Shown here piece by piece: positions 9,914-18,112 of a stretch of DNA of 64,000 bases. Below the pieces are notes generated by a model, which saw nothing but the letters and a program-made list of their open reading frames with translations, had not been told where the DNA came from and did no database searches. This DNA is from Roseovarius sp. (lineage in GTDB: Bacteria; Pseudomonadota; Alphaproteobacteria; Rhodobacterales; Rhodobacteraceae). The stretch covers positions 31,556 to 95,555 of the forward strand of contig JACIYT010000011.1 of assembly GCA_014359765.1 (NCBI GenBank), in the 5' to 3' direction. Each line of letters begins with the position of its first letter. Within the stretch, counting starts at the first letter, position 1. The position numbers were made by a program, and so were the translations under genes.

Positions 9914-10769
9914 CCAGCGCCTCGTAGGCCCTGGCGATATCGCGGGTCATCGCGCCCACCTCGAAGCGGTAATCGCCGATCTGCCCCACCGGCGTCACCT
10001 CCGCCGCCGAACCCGTCAGCCAGCACTGCTCGAACCCTTCCAGTTCCTCCGGCATGATATGGCGCTCGTGCACCTTGATCTGCCGGTCCTTGAGCAGCCC
10101 GATCACCGTCTGCCGGGTCAGCCCGTTGAGGAATGCGTCGGGCAGGGGCGTGTGCACCTCGCCATCCTTGACGAAAAAGATGTTCGCGCCGGTCGCCTCG
10201 GCCACGTAACCGCGATAATCGAGGAACATCGCGTCCGAACAGCCCTTGGCCTCGGCGGCGTGCTTGGACATGGTGCAGATCATGTAGAGCCCTGCCGCCT
10301 TGGCCGCGGTGGGGATGGTCTCGGGGCTCGGGCGCTTCCATTTGGCGATGTCGAGCTTTGCGCCGCGCGTCTTGGCATCGCCGTAGTAGCTGCCCCATTC
10401 CCAGGCGGCCACGGCCATGCGGATCGGGTTGCGCGCGGCGGCCACGCCCATTTCCTCGCCCGCGCCGCGAAACGCCACCACCCGCAGATAGGCATCGCTG
10501 AAGCCATTCGCCTCGAGCACCGCACGCTTGGCGGCCTCGATCTCGTCCACCGTGTAGGGGATCGGCATGTCCAGAAGCTCGCCGGATTTGAGCAGCCGCG
10601 CGGAATGCTCGCGGCTCTTGAACACCTTGCCGCCATAGCAGCGCTCGCCCTCGAAGACCGAGCTTGCATAGTGCAGCGCATGGGTCAGGACATGCACGTT
10701 GGCATCGCGCCACTCGAGGAGCTTGCCATCCATCCAGATCTTGCCGTCGCGGTCGTCATATCCTGCCAT
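9903..10769 (-). CDS. ilvE: Branched-chain amino acid aminotransferase
   Basis: A 288-residue fold-type IV PLP enzyme that transaminates the keto acids of leucine, isoleucine and valine. MDGKLLEWRDANVHVLTHALHYASSVFEGERCY is the usual BCAT opening, with YRGYVAEATGANIFFVKDGEVHTP and FLNGLTRQTVIGL later. The length and the EATGAN motif favour IlvE over D-amino-acid transaminases, though close homologs are hard to separate by eye. It is divergent from the MarR/response-regulator pair; the 166-bp gap contains a good promoter for the latter. Confidence 0.9.
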   Translation of the reverse strand: MAGYDDRDGKIWMDGKLLEWRDANVHVLTHALHYASSVFEGERCYGGKVFKSREHSARLLKSGELLDMPIPYTVDEIEAAKRAVLEANGFSDAYLRVVAFRGAGEEMGVAAARNPIRMAVAAWEWGSYYGDAKTRGAKLDIAKWKRPSPETIPTAAKAAGLYMICTMSKHAAEAKGCSDAMFLDYRGYVAEATGANIFFVKDGEVHTPLPDAFLNGLTRQTVIGLLKDRQIKVHERHIMPEELEGFEQCWLTGSAAEVTPVGQIGDYRFEVGAMTRDIARAYEALVRA

Positions 10770-10801
10770 GATCCATCCTCACGGGTTGCGAATTTGCATT
10801 T

Positions 10802-10843
10802 GTTGCGTGGCCCTCGTATGGCACGATCATAAAATTACGCAAC
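10802..10843. promoter_or_regulatory. Spaced inverted repeat in the ilvE-petP gap
   Basis: GTTGCGT (10802-10808) and ACGCAAC (10837-10843) are perfect inverted 7-mers separated by 28 bp in an AT-rich stretch just upstream of ilvE. Possibly a regulator-binding pair or part of the ilvE 5' leader. Confidence 0.35.
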
Positions 10844-10869
10844 GCATGGCTTGTGCTAGCGATTCGATC

Positions 10870-10898
10870 TTGGAATGTCAATAAAGCTGACTTAATAT
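10870..10898 (+). promoter_or_regulatory. Sigma70-type promoter for the petP-petR pair
   Basis: TTGGAA (10870-10875) and TAATAT (10893-10898) are separated by exactly 17 bp, in unusually AT-rich DNA, 37 bp before the MarR-type start codon. The best promoter match I noticed. Confidence 0.6.
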
Positions 10899-10935
10899 CA
10901 CACGCTGACAGGCGAATTTCAAACGGAGCATCTGC

Positions 10936-11433
10936 ATGGCCGAGATCCAGGGCGGCGAAAACCTTCTGTTTCTCACCGACGAGCAGCTGCGCCAGGGCAT
11001 CGAGGCGATGTTCTTCGCCTATCGCAGCTTTACCGCCGATCCCGACCGGATCCTCGCCACGATGGCCTATGGCCGCGCCCATCACCGGGCGCTGCACTTC
11101 ATCGCCCGCAATCCCGGCTCCACGGTCACCAACCTGCTGGGCATTCTCGGGGTCACCAAGCAGTCGCTCAACCGTGTGCTGCGCACCCTGATCGAGGACG
11201 GGCTGGTGGAAAGCCGGGTCGGCACCACCGACCGGCGCGAGCGCCACCTGACGCTGACCGAGGCGGGGCAGGCGCTCGAGCGCCGGCTGTCGGATGCGCA
11301 GCGCGCGCGGATGCGCGCGGCCTATCGCGCCGCCGGACCGCAGGCGGTCGCGGGCTTTCGGCAGGTTCTCGAGGCGATGATGGACCCCGACCTGCGCCAG
11401 CGCTACCATGCGCTCAGGGAGACCGAGACATGA
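10936..11433 (+). CDS. petP: MarR family transcriptional regulator, PetP-like
   Basis: A 165-residue winged-helix regulator. The wHTH spans about residues 55-105: NPGSTVTNLLGILGVTKQSLNRVLRTLIEDGLVESRVGTTDRRERHLTLTEAG. It overlaps the OmpR-type response regulator by 4 bp (ATGA). This MarR-plus-OmpR arrangement is the PetP-PetR pair known in Rhodobacter, where PetR is needed for growth and was found near the cytochrome bc1 genes. The symbol rests on that arrangement and on length, not on alignment. A sigma70-like promoter lies just upstream. Confidence 0.75.
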   Translation: MAEIQGGENLLFLTDEQLRQGIEAMFFAYRSFTADPDRILATMAYGRAHHRALHFIARNPGSTVTNLLGILGVTKQSLNRVLRTLIEDGLVESRVGTTDRRERHLTLTEAGQALERRLSDAQRARMRAAYRAAGPQAVAGFRQVLEAMMDPDLRQRYHALRETET

Positions 11434-12131
11434 CCGCGCCCGCGCCGCATCTTCTGATCGTCGATGATGATGAACGAATCCGGGACCTTCTCCGGAAATT
11501 CCTGATACGAAACGGCTTTCTTGTATCGGTGGCGCGCGATGCCGCCCATGCCCGGCGCGTTCTCGCGGGGCTCGATTTCGACCTCGTCGTGCTCGACGTG
11601 ATGATGCCCGGCGAGAGCGGCGTCGATCTGACGCGCAGCCTGCGCGAGACCCGCCAGACCCCGATCCTGCTGCTGACCGCGCGCGGCGAGGCCTCCGACC
11701 GGATCGAGGGGCTCGAGGCAGGCGCCGACGATTACCTGCCCAAGCCCTTCGAGCCGCGCGAATTGCTGCTGCGGATCAACGCGATCCTGCGCCGGATGCC
11801 CGATCCCGAGCCCGAGGAAACGCAGCCGCGCGCCCTGCGCATGGGGCCGGTGCGCTATGACATCGAGCGCGGCGAGCTGACGCGGGGCGGCGTGCCGGTC
11901 AAGCTGACCGCGACCGAGGTGCAGCTCATGCGTATCTTTGCCGACAACCTGCGCCAGGCGATCAGCCGCGCGCGCCTCGTCGAGGAACTGGGCCGTGACA
12001 ATGGCCAGGCCCAGGAACGCGCCGTCGATGTCCAGATCACCCGCCTGCGCCGCAAGATCGAGGCCGACCCGAAACAGCCCCGCTATCTCCAGACGGTGCG
12101 CGGCGAGGGCTACATGCTGGTGCCGGACTAG
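11430..12131 (+). CDS. petR: OmpR-family response regulator, PetR-like
   Basis: A 233-residue protein. The receiver domain (about 1-120) has the acidic pocket DDD (12-14), phospho-acceptor D56 in LVVLDVMMPGESG and K105 in LPKPF. The OmpR/PhoB winged helix follows (about 135-230), ending in VRGEGYMLVPD. No sensor kinase is adjacent; the MarR gene is fused to it by an ATGA overlap, as in the Rhodobacter PetP/PetR pair. It probably acts as a DNA-binding regulator. Whether it is phosphorylated, and by what, cannot be read here. Confidence 0.85.
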   Translation: MTAPAPHLLIVDDDERIRDLLRKFLIRNGFLVSVARDAAHARRVLAGLDFDLVVLDVMMPGESGVDLTRSLRETRQTPILLLTARGEASDRIEGLEAGADDYLPKPFEPRELLLRINAILRRMPDPEPEETQPRALRMGPVRYDIERGELTRGGVPVKLTATEVQLMRIFADNLRQAISRARLVEELGRDNGQAQERAVDVQITRLRRKIEADPKQPRYLQTVRGEGYMLVPD

Positions 12132-12263
12132 TGTTCGACACCTGACACAAAGTGCCCGCTTCTGCACGGTCACCTGTCGGGGCCGCGCGGCCACTCGGCA
12201 CGCCGGTCGGCATGCCGCGCCTTGATTCCGCGCATTTGGAGCAAGACCTGAACGCCCGCGCGC

Positions 12264-12352
12264 CCCGGGCCATTTTCGAAGCGCCTCGTGCACCGCAGCC
12301 CGCTGCATCCTGTGCGACGCCCTCATTGGCACCATCCGTCAGATGTCGAACA
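12264..12352. repeat. Dispersed repeat, copy 1
   Basis: About 89 bp between petR and the MBL hydrolase that match, in inverted orientation, 63233-63322. Shared blocks include CCCGGGCCATTT, CCGCAGCCCGC, GTGCGACGCC, TCATTGG, AGATGTCG and ACA, with scattered substitutions and small indels; I estimate about 80% identity. It lies in a 240-bp gap with no gene. Copy 2 sits beside IS debris, suggesting a mobile-element remnant or intergenic repeat family. Confidence 0.7.
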
Positions 12353-12371
12353 GTAGATCCGCCCGGGCGCG

Positions 12372-13208
12372 TCATTCGCCCTCGCGCAGCCAGGCAGGCC
12401 GCAGCGCGATGACCGTGGGCCGATCCGGGAGCGACCGCAAGGACACCTCCAGCGTTTCCGTGCCGGGCCGCGCGACGGCAAAGCCCTCCTGCGCCATCCC
12501 CGACAGGAACCGCTCCAGCGTCGCGTCGGTGAACCAGTGCATCGGCACGATGATGCGCGCCTGCACCCGGCGCATGACGTTGATCATGTTCTCCACCGCC
12601 ATGGTATAGCCGCCATCGACCGGCACCATGACCACGTCCATGCGCCCGATCGCGGCATATTGCGCGTCGGTCGGCTCGTGGTGCAGATGCCCCAGATGCG
12701 CGATGCATAGCCCCTCGGCCTCGAAGACGAAGACCGAATTGCCATCGCGCTCGCGCCCACCCTCGCCGAGGCGGATATCGGTGCTCACATTGCGCACGAG
12801 CATGGTGCCGAGATCCAGATGATGCGCCACGCCCTCGCCGAAGTCGCCCCAGCCGCGCAGCACATGGGGAATGCGCGGATCGGGATTGGCCGTGAAGTGA
12901 GTGGCATGGGCGTGGTTCATGGTGACGATATCGGGGATGAAATCGGCGCTCCCGATAAAGCCCGGGTAATCCGTGACCGCCGCGAGGTCACCCGCCTGAA
13001 TGAGAAAACTGGCATGGCTCACATAGCGGATGCGCACCGTGAAATCGGGCAGCGGCGCGCGGAAACTGGCCGTGTGCAGATATTCCACCCCCGGTGTGCG
13101 ATCGGCCACGGCGATGCAATGGCTGGGCCGCCGCTCCTGCGCCGCCAGGGGCGGGGTGAGCAGGCTCTGGGCAAGGGCAAGCAGAAAGGCAAGCAGAAAC
13201 CGGATCAT
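12372..13208 (-). CDS. Exported MBL-fold metal-dependent hydrolase (UlaG-like)
   Basis: A 278-residue protein with a signal peptide (MIRFLLAFLLALAQSLLTPPLAAQ) followed by a UlaG-type metallo-beta-lactamase core: VRIRYVSHASFLIQAGDLAAVTDYPG, MNHAHATHF, LGHLHH and a late MHWF. The first metal motif reads HAHATH, with Thr where family members normally have Asp (HxHxDH), so metal site 2 may be altered. I chose ATG 13208 for its GAGGAG site and because the signal peptide then starts cleanly. Likely periplasmic; substrate unknown. Confidence 0.8.
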   Translation of the reverse strand: MIRFLLAFLLALAQSLLTPPLAAQERRPSHCIAVADRTPGVEYLHTASFRAPLPDFTVRIRYVSHASFLIQAGDLAAVTDYPGFIGSADFIPDIVTMNHAHATHFTANPDPRIPHVLRGWGDFGEGVAHHLDLGTMLVRNVSTDIRLGEGGRERDGNSVFVFEAEGLCIAHLGHLHHEPTDAQYAAIGRMDVVMVPVDGGYTMAVENMINVMRRVQARIIVPMHWFTDATLERFLSGMAQEGFAVARPGTETLEVSLRSLPDRPTVIALRPAWLREGE

Positions 13209-13276
13209 GGCGCTTCTCCTCGTGACTCCCGACATGATAGCGCAAATTGCCGCCACGTCATCGTCCCGCCACCCGC

Positions 13277-13864
13277 TCAGCCCGTCTCCGTCCGCCCCCG
13301 GCGATCCAGTCGCAGCGCCGCATAGAGAACATGCGTCCGCCAGCGCCCGTTGATCTGGAGATAGCTCTGCGCCACCCCCTCATACTTGAACCCGCAGCTC
13401 TCAAGCAGCGCGCGCGAGGCGCGGTTCTCGGGCAGGCAGGCGGCCTCCAGCCGGCTCAGGTCGAGCCGCTCGAAGGCGTGATGCACGACCGCCAGAATCG
13501 CCTCGCGCATGTAGCCCTGCCGGGCGTGACGCTGCCCGGTCCAGTAGCCGATCGTGCCCGATTGCGCCGGCCCCCGCCGGATATTGTCGAGCGTGATCGC
13601 CCCCAGAAGCGCCTGATCCTCGCGCCGGATCAGGAACAGCGGCAATGCCGAGCCGTTGCCGATCACGCGCTGCGCCCACCAGACGCGGTTGGAAAACGCC
13701 TTGCGCGACAGGTGATCGGCAGCCCAGGCGGGCTCCCACGGGGTGAGGAAATCGGCGCTCTCGGCGCGCAGCGCGCTCCAGTCGCGATAGTCGGCCATCA
13801 CCGGCGGGCGCAGGGTGAGACGCTCGGTCTCGATCCTGAGCTTGCGGCGCGGCAGGAGCAGCAT
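13277..13864 (-). CDS. GNAT family N-acetyltransferase (RimJ/RimL-like)
   Basis: A 195-residue acetyltransferase. TERLTLRPPVMADYRDWSALRAESADFLTPWEPAW is the opening of RimJ-type enzymes, and the acetyl-CoA region reads IGYWTGQRHARQGYMREAI, with RLEAACLPENRASRALLESCGFKYEG at the C-terminal part. It may acetylate ribosomal-protein N-termini or small amines. Its ATG overlaps the stop codon of the upstream M16 peptidase by one base (TGATG), so it is the last gene of the surf1-thrC-peptidase series. Confidence 0.88.
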   Translation of the reverse strand: MLLLPRRKLRIETERLTLRPPVMADYRDWSALRAESADFLTPWEPAWAADHLSRKAFSNRVWWAQRVIGNGSALPLFLIRREDQALLGAITLDNIRRGPAQSGTIGYWTGQRHARQGYMREAILAVVHHAFERLDLSRLEAACLPENRASRALLESCGFKYEGVAQSYLQINGRWRTHVLYAALRLDRRGRTETG

Positions 13865-15126
13865 CAGGCCGCGCGCCTCGCATCGAGATCGCCGAGCGCG
13901 GGCGCCCCCGCCACCGGCCCGTAAAGCGCGAGCGCCGCGGGCGCGCGTGTCACCGTGGTTTCGGCCACGCGCCGCACATCGCCAAGGCTCACCGCGTCGA
14001 TCCGCTCCACCACCTCGCTCAGGTCGGGCACCCGCCCCCAGATCTGGAGCATCCGCGCCAGCCGCTCGGCGCGGTTCGACGGGCTCTCGAGCCCCATCAG
14101 CAGCCCCGCCTTCATCTGCGCGCGCGCGCGCTCGACCTCGGCCGCGCTCATGTCGTCGGCGGCGCGCTTCATCTCGTCGATGGTGACATGCGCCAGCTCG
14201 GCCAGCTGTTCCGCCGCGGTGCCGGCATAGATCGTCATCATGCCGGTATCGGCATAGGCCCCGGCCTGCGCGAAGATCGTGTAGCACAGGCCGCGCCGCT
14301 CGCGCACCTCCTGGAACAGCCGCGAGGACATCGACCCGCCGAGCGCCGAGGCATAGATCTGGGCCGCGTGAATATCGGCATGGGCATAGTCCGGCCCCTC
14401 GAAGGCCAGCGCGAAATGCGCCTGCTCCAGCGCCTTCTCGCGGCGCGTCTCGCCGCCTGCGAAGCGCGCGCGCGGCGGCTCGTGCACGGGCCCCGGCACC
14501 ATGTCGCCGAACATCTCCTCGGCCAGCCGCACCAGCGCGCCGTGATCGACCGCGCCCGCGGCGGCAAGCACCATCTGCCCGGGCCGGTAATGGCGATCCA
14601 CGAACCCTTCCAGATCGGGCCGGGCAAAGGCGCGCACCCGCTCCTCGGGGCCAAGGATGGTGCGGCCCAGCGGATGATCGGGATAGGCGCGCTCCTGCAA
14701 CCAGTCGAAGATGATGTCGTCAGGCGTATCGAGCGCCTGCCCGATCTCCTGAAGGATCACGCCGCGTTCCACCTCGATCTCGCGCGCGTCAAAGGCCGGG
14801 TTGCGCAGGATATCGGCCAGCACATCGACGGCGAGCGGCACGTCGTCCTTGAGGATGCGCGCGTAATAGGCCGTCACCTCGCGGCTCGTGTAGGCGTTGA
14901 TATAGCCGCCCACATCCTCGATCGCCTCGGCGATCTCCAGCGCGCTGCGCCTCGCGGTCCCCTTGAAGGCCATATGTTCGAGGAAATGCGCGATGCCGTT
15001 CTGGCGCGCCTCCTCGTGGCGCGCGCCGGCCAGCACCCAGATGCCGACCGCCGCCGATTGCAGCCCCGGCATGGCCTCGCTGACGATGCGAAATCCGTTG
15101 GCAAGCGTGGTGAGATTCACGGTCAA
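13864..15126 (-). CDS. M16 family zinc peptidase (processing-peptidase type)
   Basis: A 420-residue protein with the inverted zinc motif HFLEH (47-51) in GIAHFLEHMAFKGTARRSALEIAEAIEDVGG, and the glycine-rich loop and C-terminal half typical of the beta subunit of mitochondrial processing peptidase and its alphaproteobacterial relatives. The start codon is TTG, read as TTGACC, and overlaps the thrC stop (TTGA). That placement and the homologous opening TVNLTTLANGFRIVSE support it. It probably cleaves peptides in the cytoplasm or periplasm; no signal peptide is visible. Confidence 0.92.
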   Translation of the reverse strand: MTVNLTTLANGFRIVSEAMPGLQSAAVGIWVLAGARHEEARQNGIAHFLEHMAFKGTARRSALEIAEAIEDVGGYINAYTSREVTAYYARILKDDVPLAVDVLADILRNPAFDAREIEVERGVILQEIGQALDTPDDIIFDWLQERAYPDHPLGRTILGPEERVRAFARPDLEGFVDRHYRPGQMVLAAAGAVDHGALVRLAEEMFGDMVPGPVHEPPRARFAGGETRREKALEQAHFALAFEGPDYAHADIHAAQIYASALGGSMSSRLFQEVRERRGLCYTIFAQAGAYADTGMMTIYAGTAAEQLAELAHVTIDEMKRAADDMSAAEVERARAQMKAGLLMGLESPSNRAERLARMLQIWGRVPDLSEVVERIDAVSLGDVRRVAETTVTRAPAALALYGPVAGAPALGDLDARRAA

Positions 15127-16511
15127 TTGGCGATCCGCTCCTTGATCAGGGTTTCGATGGCGACAAGGTCGTTGGCGACCCGTGTCACCCGTTCTTCACG
15201 CTCATAAAGGTCGGCCATGCGCTCGGGCAAGGGGGGGCGGATGCCGCTCGCTGCTTCCACCGCTGCCGGGAACTTCGCGGGATGCGCGGTGGCCAGCGTG
15301 ATCATCGGCACACCCGCGTGCCGATGCGCCTCGGCCACATGCACGCCCACGGCGGAATGCGGGCAGAGCAATTCGCCGGTGGCCTCCCATGTTCGCCGGA
15401 TCGTGGCGCGCGTCGCCTCCTCGTCGCAGCGGTCCGAATCGAACACCTCGCGCAAGGCCTCGAGCGCGCCCTGGCTGACGGAGAACCCGCCGGCCTTCAG
15501 CTCCTCCATCACCTGCGCCACCGCGCCGCCATCCTGCCCGTAGGCATAGTAAAGTGCGCGCTCGAAATTCGACGATACCTGAATATCCATCGACGGGCTG
15601 ATCGACGGGATCACGCCATCGGGCCGATATTCCCCCGTGCTCAGGCAGCGGTGCAGGATGTCGTTCTGATTGGTCGCCACCACCAGCCGGTCGATGGGCA
15701 GCCCCATGCGCCGCGCGATATATCCCGCGAAGACATCGCCGAAATTGCCCGTCGGCACGGTAAAGCTCACCTTGCGATCCGGCGCGCCGAGGCTCACAGC
15801 AGAGGTGAAGTAATAGACCACCTGCGCCAGAACCCGCGCCCAGTTGATCGAGTTCACCCCCGCGAGCCCCACCGCATCGCGAAAGGCGAAATCGTTGAAC
15901 ATGTCCTTCACGCGCGCCTGTGCGTCGTCGAAATCCCCGGTCACGGCCAGCGCATGAACATTGTCCTCGGGGGGCGTGGTCATCTGCCGGCGCTGCACCT
16001 CCGACACGCGGCCATGCGGATAGAGGATGAACACATCCACCGCGCCGAGTCCGCGAAACGCCTCGATCGCCGCCGAGCCGGTATCGCCGCTCGTCGCGCC
16101 CACGATGCAGACGCGCTTGCCCGACCGCCTGAGCGAGAACTCGAAAAGCTGCCCGATGAGCTGCATGGCGAAATCCTTGAACGCCAGCGTCGGCCCATGA
16201 AACAGCTCCAGCAGGAAATGCCCCGGCGCAAGCTGCACCAGAGGTGCGCGCGCCGCATGGCCAAATCCCGCATAGGCCCGCGCGATGATCCCGCGAAATT
16301 CGTCCTCGGTAAACGCCTCGCCGATGAAGGGCCACATCACCCGAAAGGCCGCCTCCTCATAGCTCACCCCTTCGAGCGCGCGGATCTCGCCAGCACGCAT
16401 CACCGGAATTCGCTCGGGCAGGTAGAGCCCGCCATCGCGCGCGAGCCCGGTCAGCATCGCCTCTTCAAAGCCCAGAACCGGCGCCCGGCCCCGTGTCGAG
16501 ATATATTTCAT
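15123..16511 (-). CDS. thrC: Threonine synthase
   Basis: Converts O-phosphohomoserine to threonine with PLP. The product is 462 residues. MKYISTRGRAPVLGFEEAMLTGLARDGGLYLPE is the standard start and LFHGPTLAFKDF places the PLP lysine at about 112. GATSGDTGSAAIEAF and PTGNFGDVFAGYIARRMGLP are the other family blocks. It begins at ATG 16511 with a 4-bp overlap with the SURF1 stop and ends overlapping the peptidase start, so translation is likely coupled. Confidence 0.96.
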   Translation of the reverse strand: MKYISTRGRAPVLGFEEAMLTGLARDGGLYLPERIPVMRAGEIRALEGVSYEEAAFRVMWPFIGEAFTEDEFRGIIARAYAGFGHAARAPLVQLAPGHFLLELFHGPTLAFKDFAMQLIGQLFEFSLRRSGKRVCIVGATSGDTGSAAIEAFRGLGAVDVFILYPHGRVSEVQRRQMTTPPEDNVHALAVTGDFDDAQARVKDMFNDFAFRDAVGLAGVNSINWARVLAQVVYYFTSAVSLGAPDRKVSFTVPTGNFGDVFAGYIARRMGLPIDRLVVATNQNDILHRCLSTGEYRPDGVIPSISPSMDIQVSSNFERALYYAYGQDGGAVAQVMEELKAGGFSVSQGALEALREVFDSDRCDEEATRATIRRTWEATGELLCPHSAVGVHVAEAHRHAGVPMITLATAHPAKFPAAVEAASGIRPPLPERMADLYEREERVTRVANDLVAIETLIKERIAN

Positions 16512-17191
16512 TGCCTGCCCCCTTGCGCGGCCGTGAACTGCCGCCGGATGAGAACCGCCACCACCACCGCCCAGATGAGGGCAAAGGAAAACCAGGTGAC
16601 AGCATATTCGAGGTGATCGTTGGGAATGCCGGCCAGATCCACCGGCAGCGGCACCACGCCCGGCTCGGGCGGCGCCACCTCGCGCGCCACGATCAAGAGC
16701 GGCTCGGTGCCCAGAGCCCCGGCCATCTGCGCGATGTCGCGGGCAAACCACATGTTCCCCGCCACGTCGTTTTCCGGCGTGGCCGAGGTGCGATCGTCCG
16801 GCCAGTGCAGGTTGCCCGTGACCACCACCTCCCCCTCGGGCGGCGCGGGCACCTCGCGCGCCACCGGGATAAATCCGCGATCGAGCAGCACCCGCCGCCC
16901 CTCCGTCTCCAGCACCGAGATCAGCCGATAGCCCGCCCCCGCCTGTTTCCGGCTCACCAGCACCCGCAGCGCCTGCGCGCCGATCCGCCCCTCGGCGCGC
17001 ACCGGCAGATAGCGCGCTTCCTCGCCCGCCACTGCCGGCAATGCCACCGGCTCGGCGGCGATCTTCGCCGCGATCTCGGCCAGAACGCCCTCTTTCCAGG
17101 CCAATCGCTGCACCTGCCAGATGCCCAGCCCCACCAGCAGGCCAAAGCCCGCCAGCCCGAAGATCACCAGAATGAGAGTGCCGCGTCGCAT
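16508..17191 (-). CDS. surf1: SURF1 family cytochrome oxidase assembly protein
   Basis: A 227-residue inner-membrane protein that helps insert heme a into cytochrome aa3 oxidase. It has the expected two membrane helices at the ends (LILVIFGLAGFGLLVGLGIWQVQRL and YAVTWFSFALIWAVVVAVLI) around a periplasmic domain. QVQRLAWKE, RGFIPVARE and the C-terminal YAVTWF are SURF1 marks. It follows ctaE by about 90 bp, after a hairpin. Confidence 0.92.
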   Translation of the reverse strand: MRRGTLILVIFGLAGFGLLVGLGIWQVQRLAWKEGVLAEIAAKIAAEPVALPAVAGEEARYLPVRAEGRIGAQALRVLVSRKQAGAGYRLISVLETEGRRVLLDRGFIPVAREVPAPPEGEVVVTGNLHWPDDRTSATPENDVAGNMWFARDIAQMAGALGTEPLLIVAREVAPPEPGVVPLPVDLAGIPNDHLEYAVTWFSFALIWAVVVAVLIRRQFTAAQGGRQ

Positions 17192-17211
17192 GTCCTGCCT
17201 TCAAATGGAAA

Positions 17212-17237
17212 ATGCGGGGAAGGAAAACCCCCCGCAT
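17212..17237 (-). terminator. Hairpin after ctaE
   Basis: ATGCGGGG and CCCCGCAT make a perfect 8-bp stem, followed on the minus strand by TTTCCATTT. It lies between ctaE and surf1 and is directly preceded by a conserved 22-nt 3'-end motif, so it may attenuate or end the ctaE transcript. Confidence 0.6.
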
Positions 17238-17259
17238 CTTCATCTTTCCGAAAATACTC
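17238..17259 (-). other. 3'-end motif GAGTATTT...AAAGATGAAG, copy 1
   Basis: On the minus strand, 23 nt past the ctaE stop, a 22-nt sequence starts GAGTATTT and ends GAAAGATGAAG. It matches the copy at 25776-25797 in 19 of 22 positions, and in both places a GC-rich hairpin follows immediately. Confidence 0.6.
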
Positions 17260-17281
17260 TCGTGTGACAGGCGAAACCCGC

Positions 17282-18088
17282 TCAGCCGCCCCAGACATAG
17301 ACCGCGGCAAAGAGGAACAGCCAGACCACATCGACGAAGTGCCAGTACCACGCCGCCGCCTCGAAGCCGACATGCTGCTCGGGGGTGAAATGCCCCTTGA
17401 GCGTGCGCATCAGGCAGACAAAGAGGAAGATCGTCCCGATGATCACATGCGCACCGTGAAAGCCCGTCGCCATGAAGAAGTTGGCGCCATAGATGTTGCC
17501 GGAAAAGCCAAAGCCCGCATGGCTGTATTCATAGGCCTGGAAGCCGGTAAAGATCACGCCGAGCGCGATGGCGATCGCCAGGCCCCATTTCATGTCCTGC
17601 CGGTTGTTTTCATGCACCAGCGCGTGATGCGCCCAGGTCGCGGCACAGCCCGAACAGAGCAGGATCAGCGTGTTGATCAGCGGCAGGTGCCACGGGTCGA
17701 AGGTCTCGATGCCCGCGGGCGGCCAGACGCCATCGACCATCGGGCTCAGCCCCTCGGGATGGATCGGATACATCGCGTGCTTGAAGAAGCTCCAGAACCA
17801 GGCGGCAAAGAACATCACCTCGGACATGATGAACAGGATGAATCCATAGCGCAGCCCGATCCGCACCACCGGCGTGTGATCGCCGGTCTGCCCCTCGTGG
17901 ACCACATCAGCCCACCAGCCGAACATCACGTAGAGCACGCCGATCACCCCGGCAAGGAACATCCACGGCCCCTTGTCGTGGAAAAACAGCACCGCCCCGA
18001 AGAGCATGACGAACCCCGCCAGCGCGCCCAGCAGCGGCCAGATGGAGGGGGGCAGGATGTGGTAGTCGTGGTTCTTGGTATGTGCCAT
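17282..18088 (-). CDS. ctaE: Cytochrome c oxidase subunit III
   Basis: A 268-residue membrane protein of the aa3-type oxidase with seven predicted helices. [63 protein letters not shown] and [22 protein letters not shown] are subunit III signatures. Subunit III stabilises the complex and proton uptake but binds no metal. It starts at ATG 18088, 24 bp after ctaG. The subunit I gene (ctaD) is not in the window. Confidence 0.97.
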   Translation of the reverse strand: MAHTKNHDYHILPPSIWPLLGALAGFVMLFGAVLFFHDKGPWMFLAGVIGVLYVMFGWWADVVHEGQTGDHTPVVRIGLRYGFILFIMSEVMFFAAWFWSFFKHAMYPIHPEGLSPMVDGVWPPAGIETFDPWHLPLINTLILLCSGCAATWAHHALVHENNRQDMKWGLAIAIALGVIFTGFQAYEYSHAGFGFSGNIYGANFFMATGFHGAHVIIGTIFLFVCLMRTLKGHFTPEQHVGFEAAAWYWHFVDVVWLFLFAAVYVWGG

Positions 18089-18112
18089 CTTTGTCTATCC
18101 CTCGTCGAAGGC

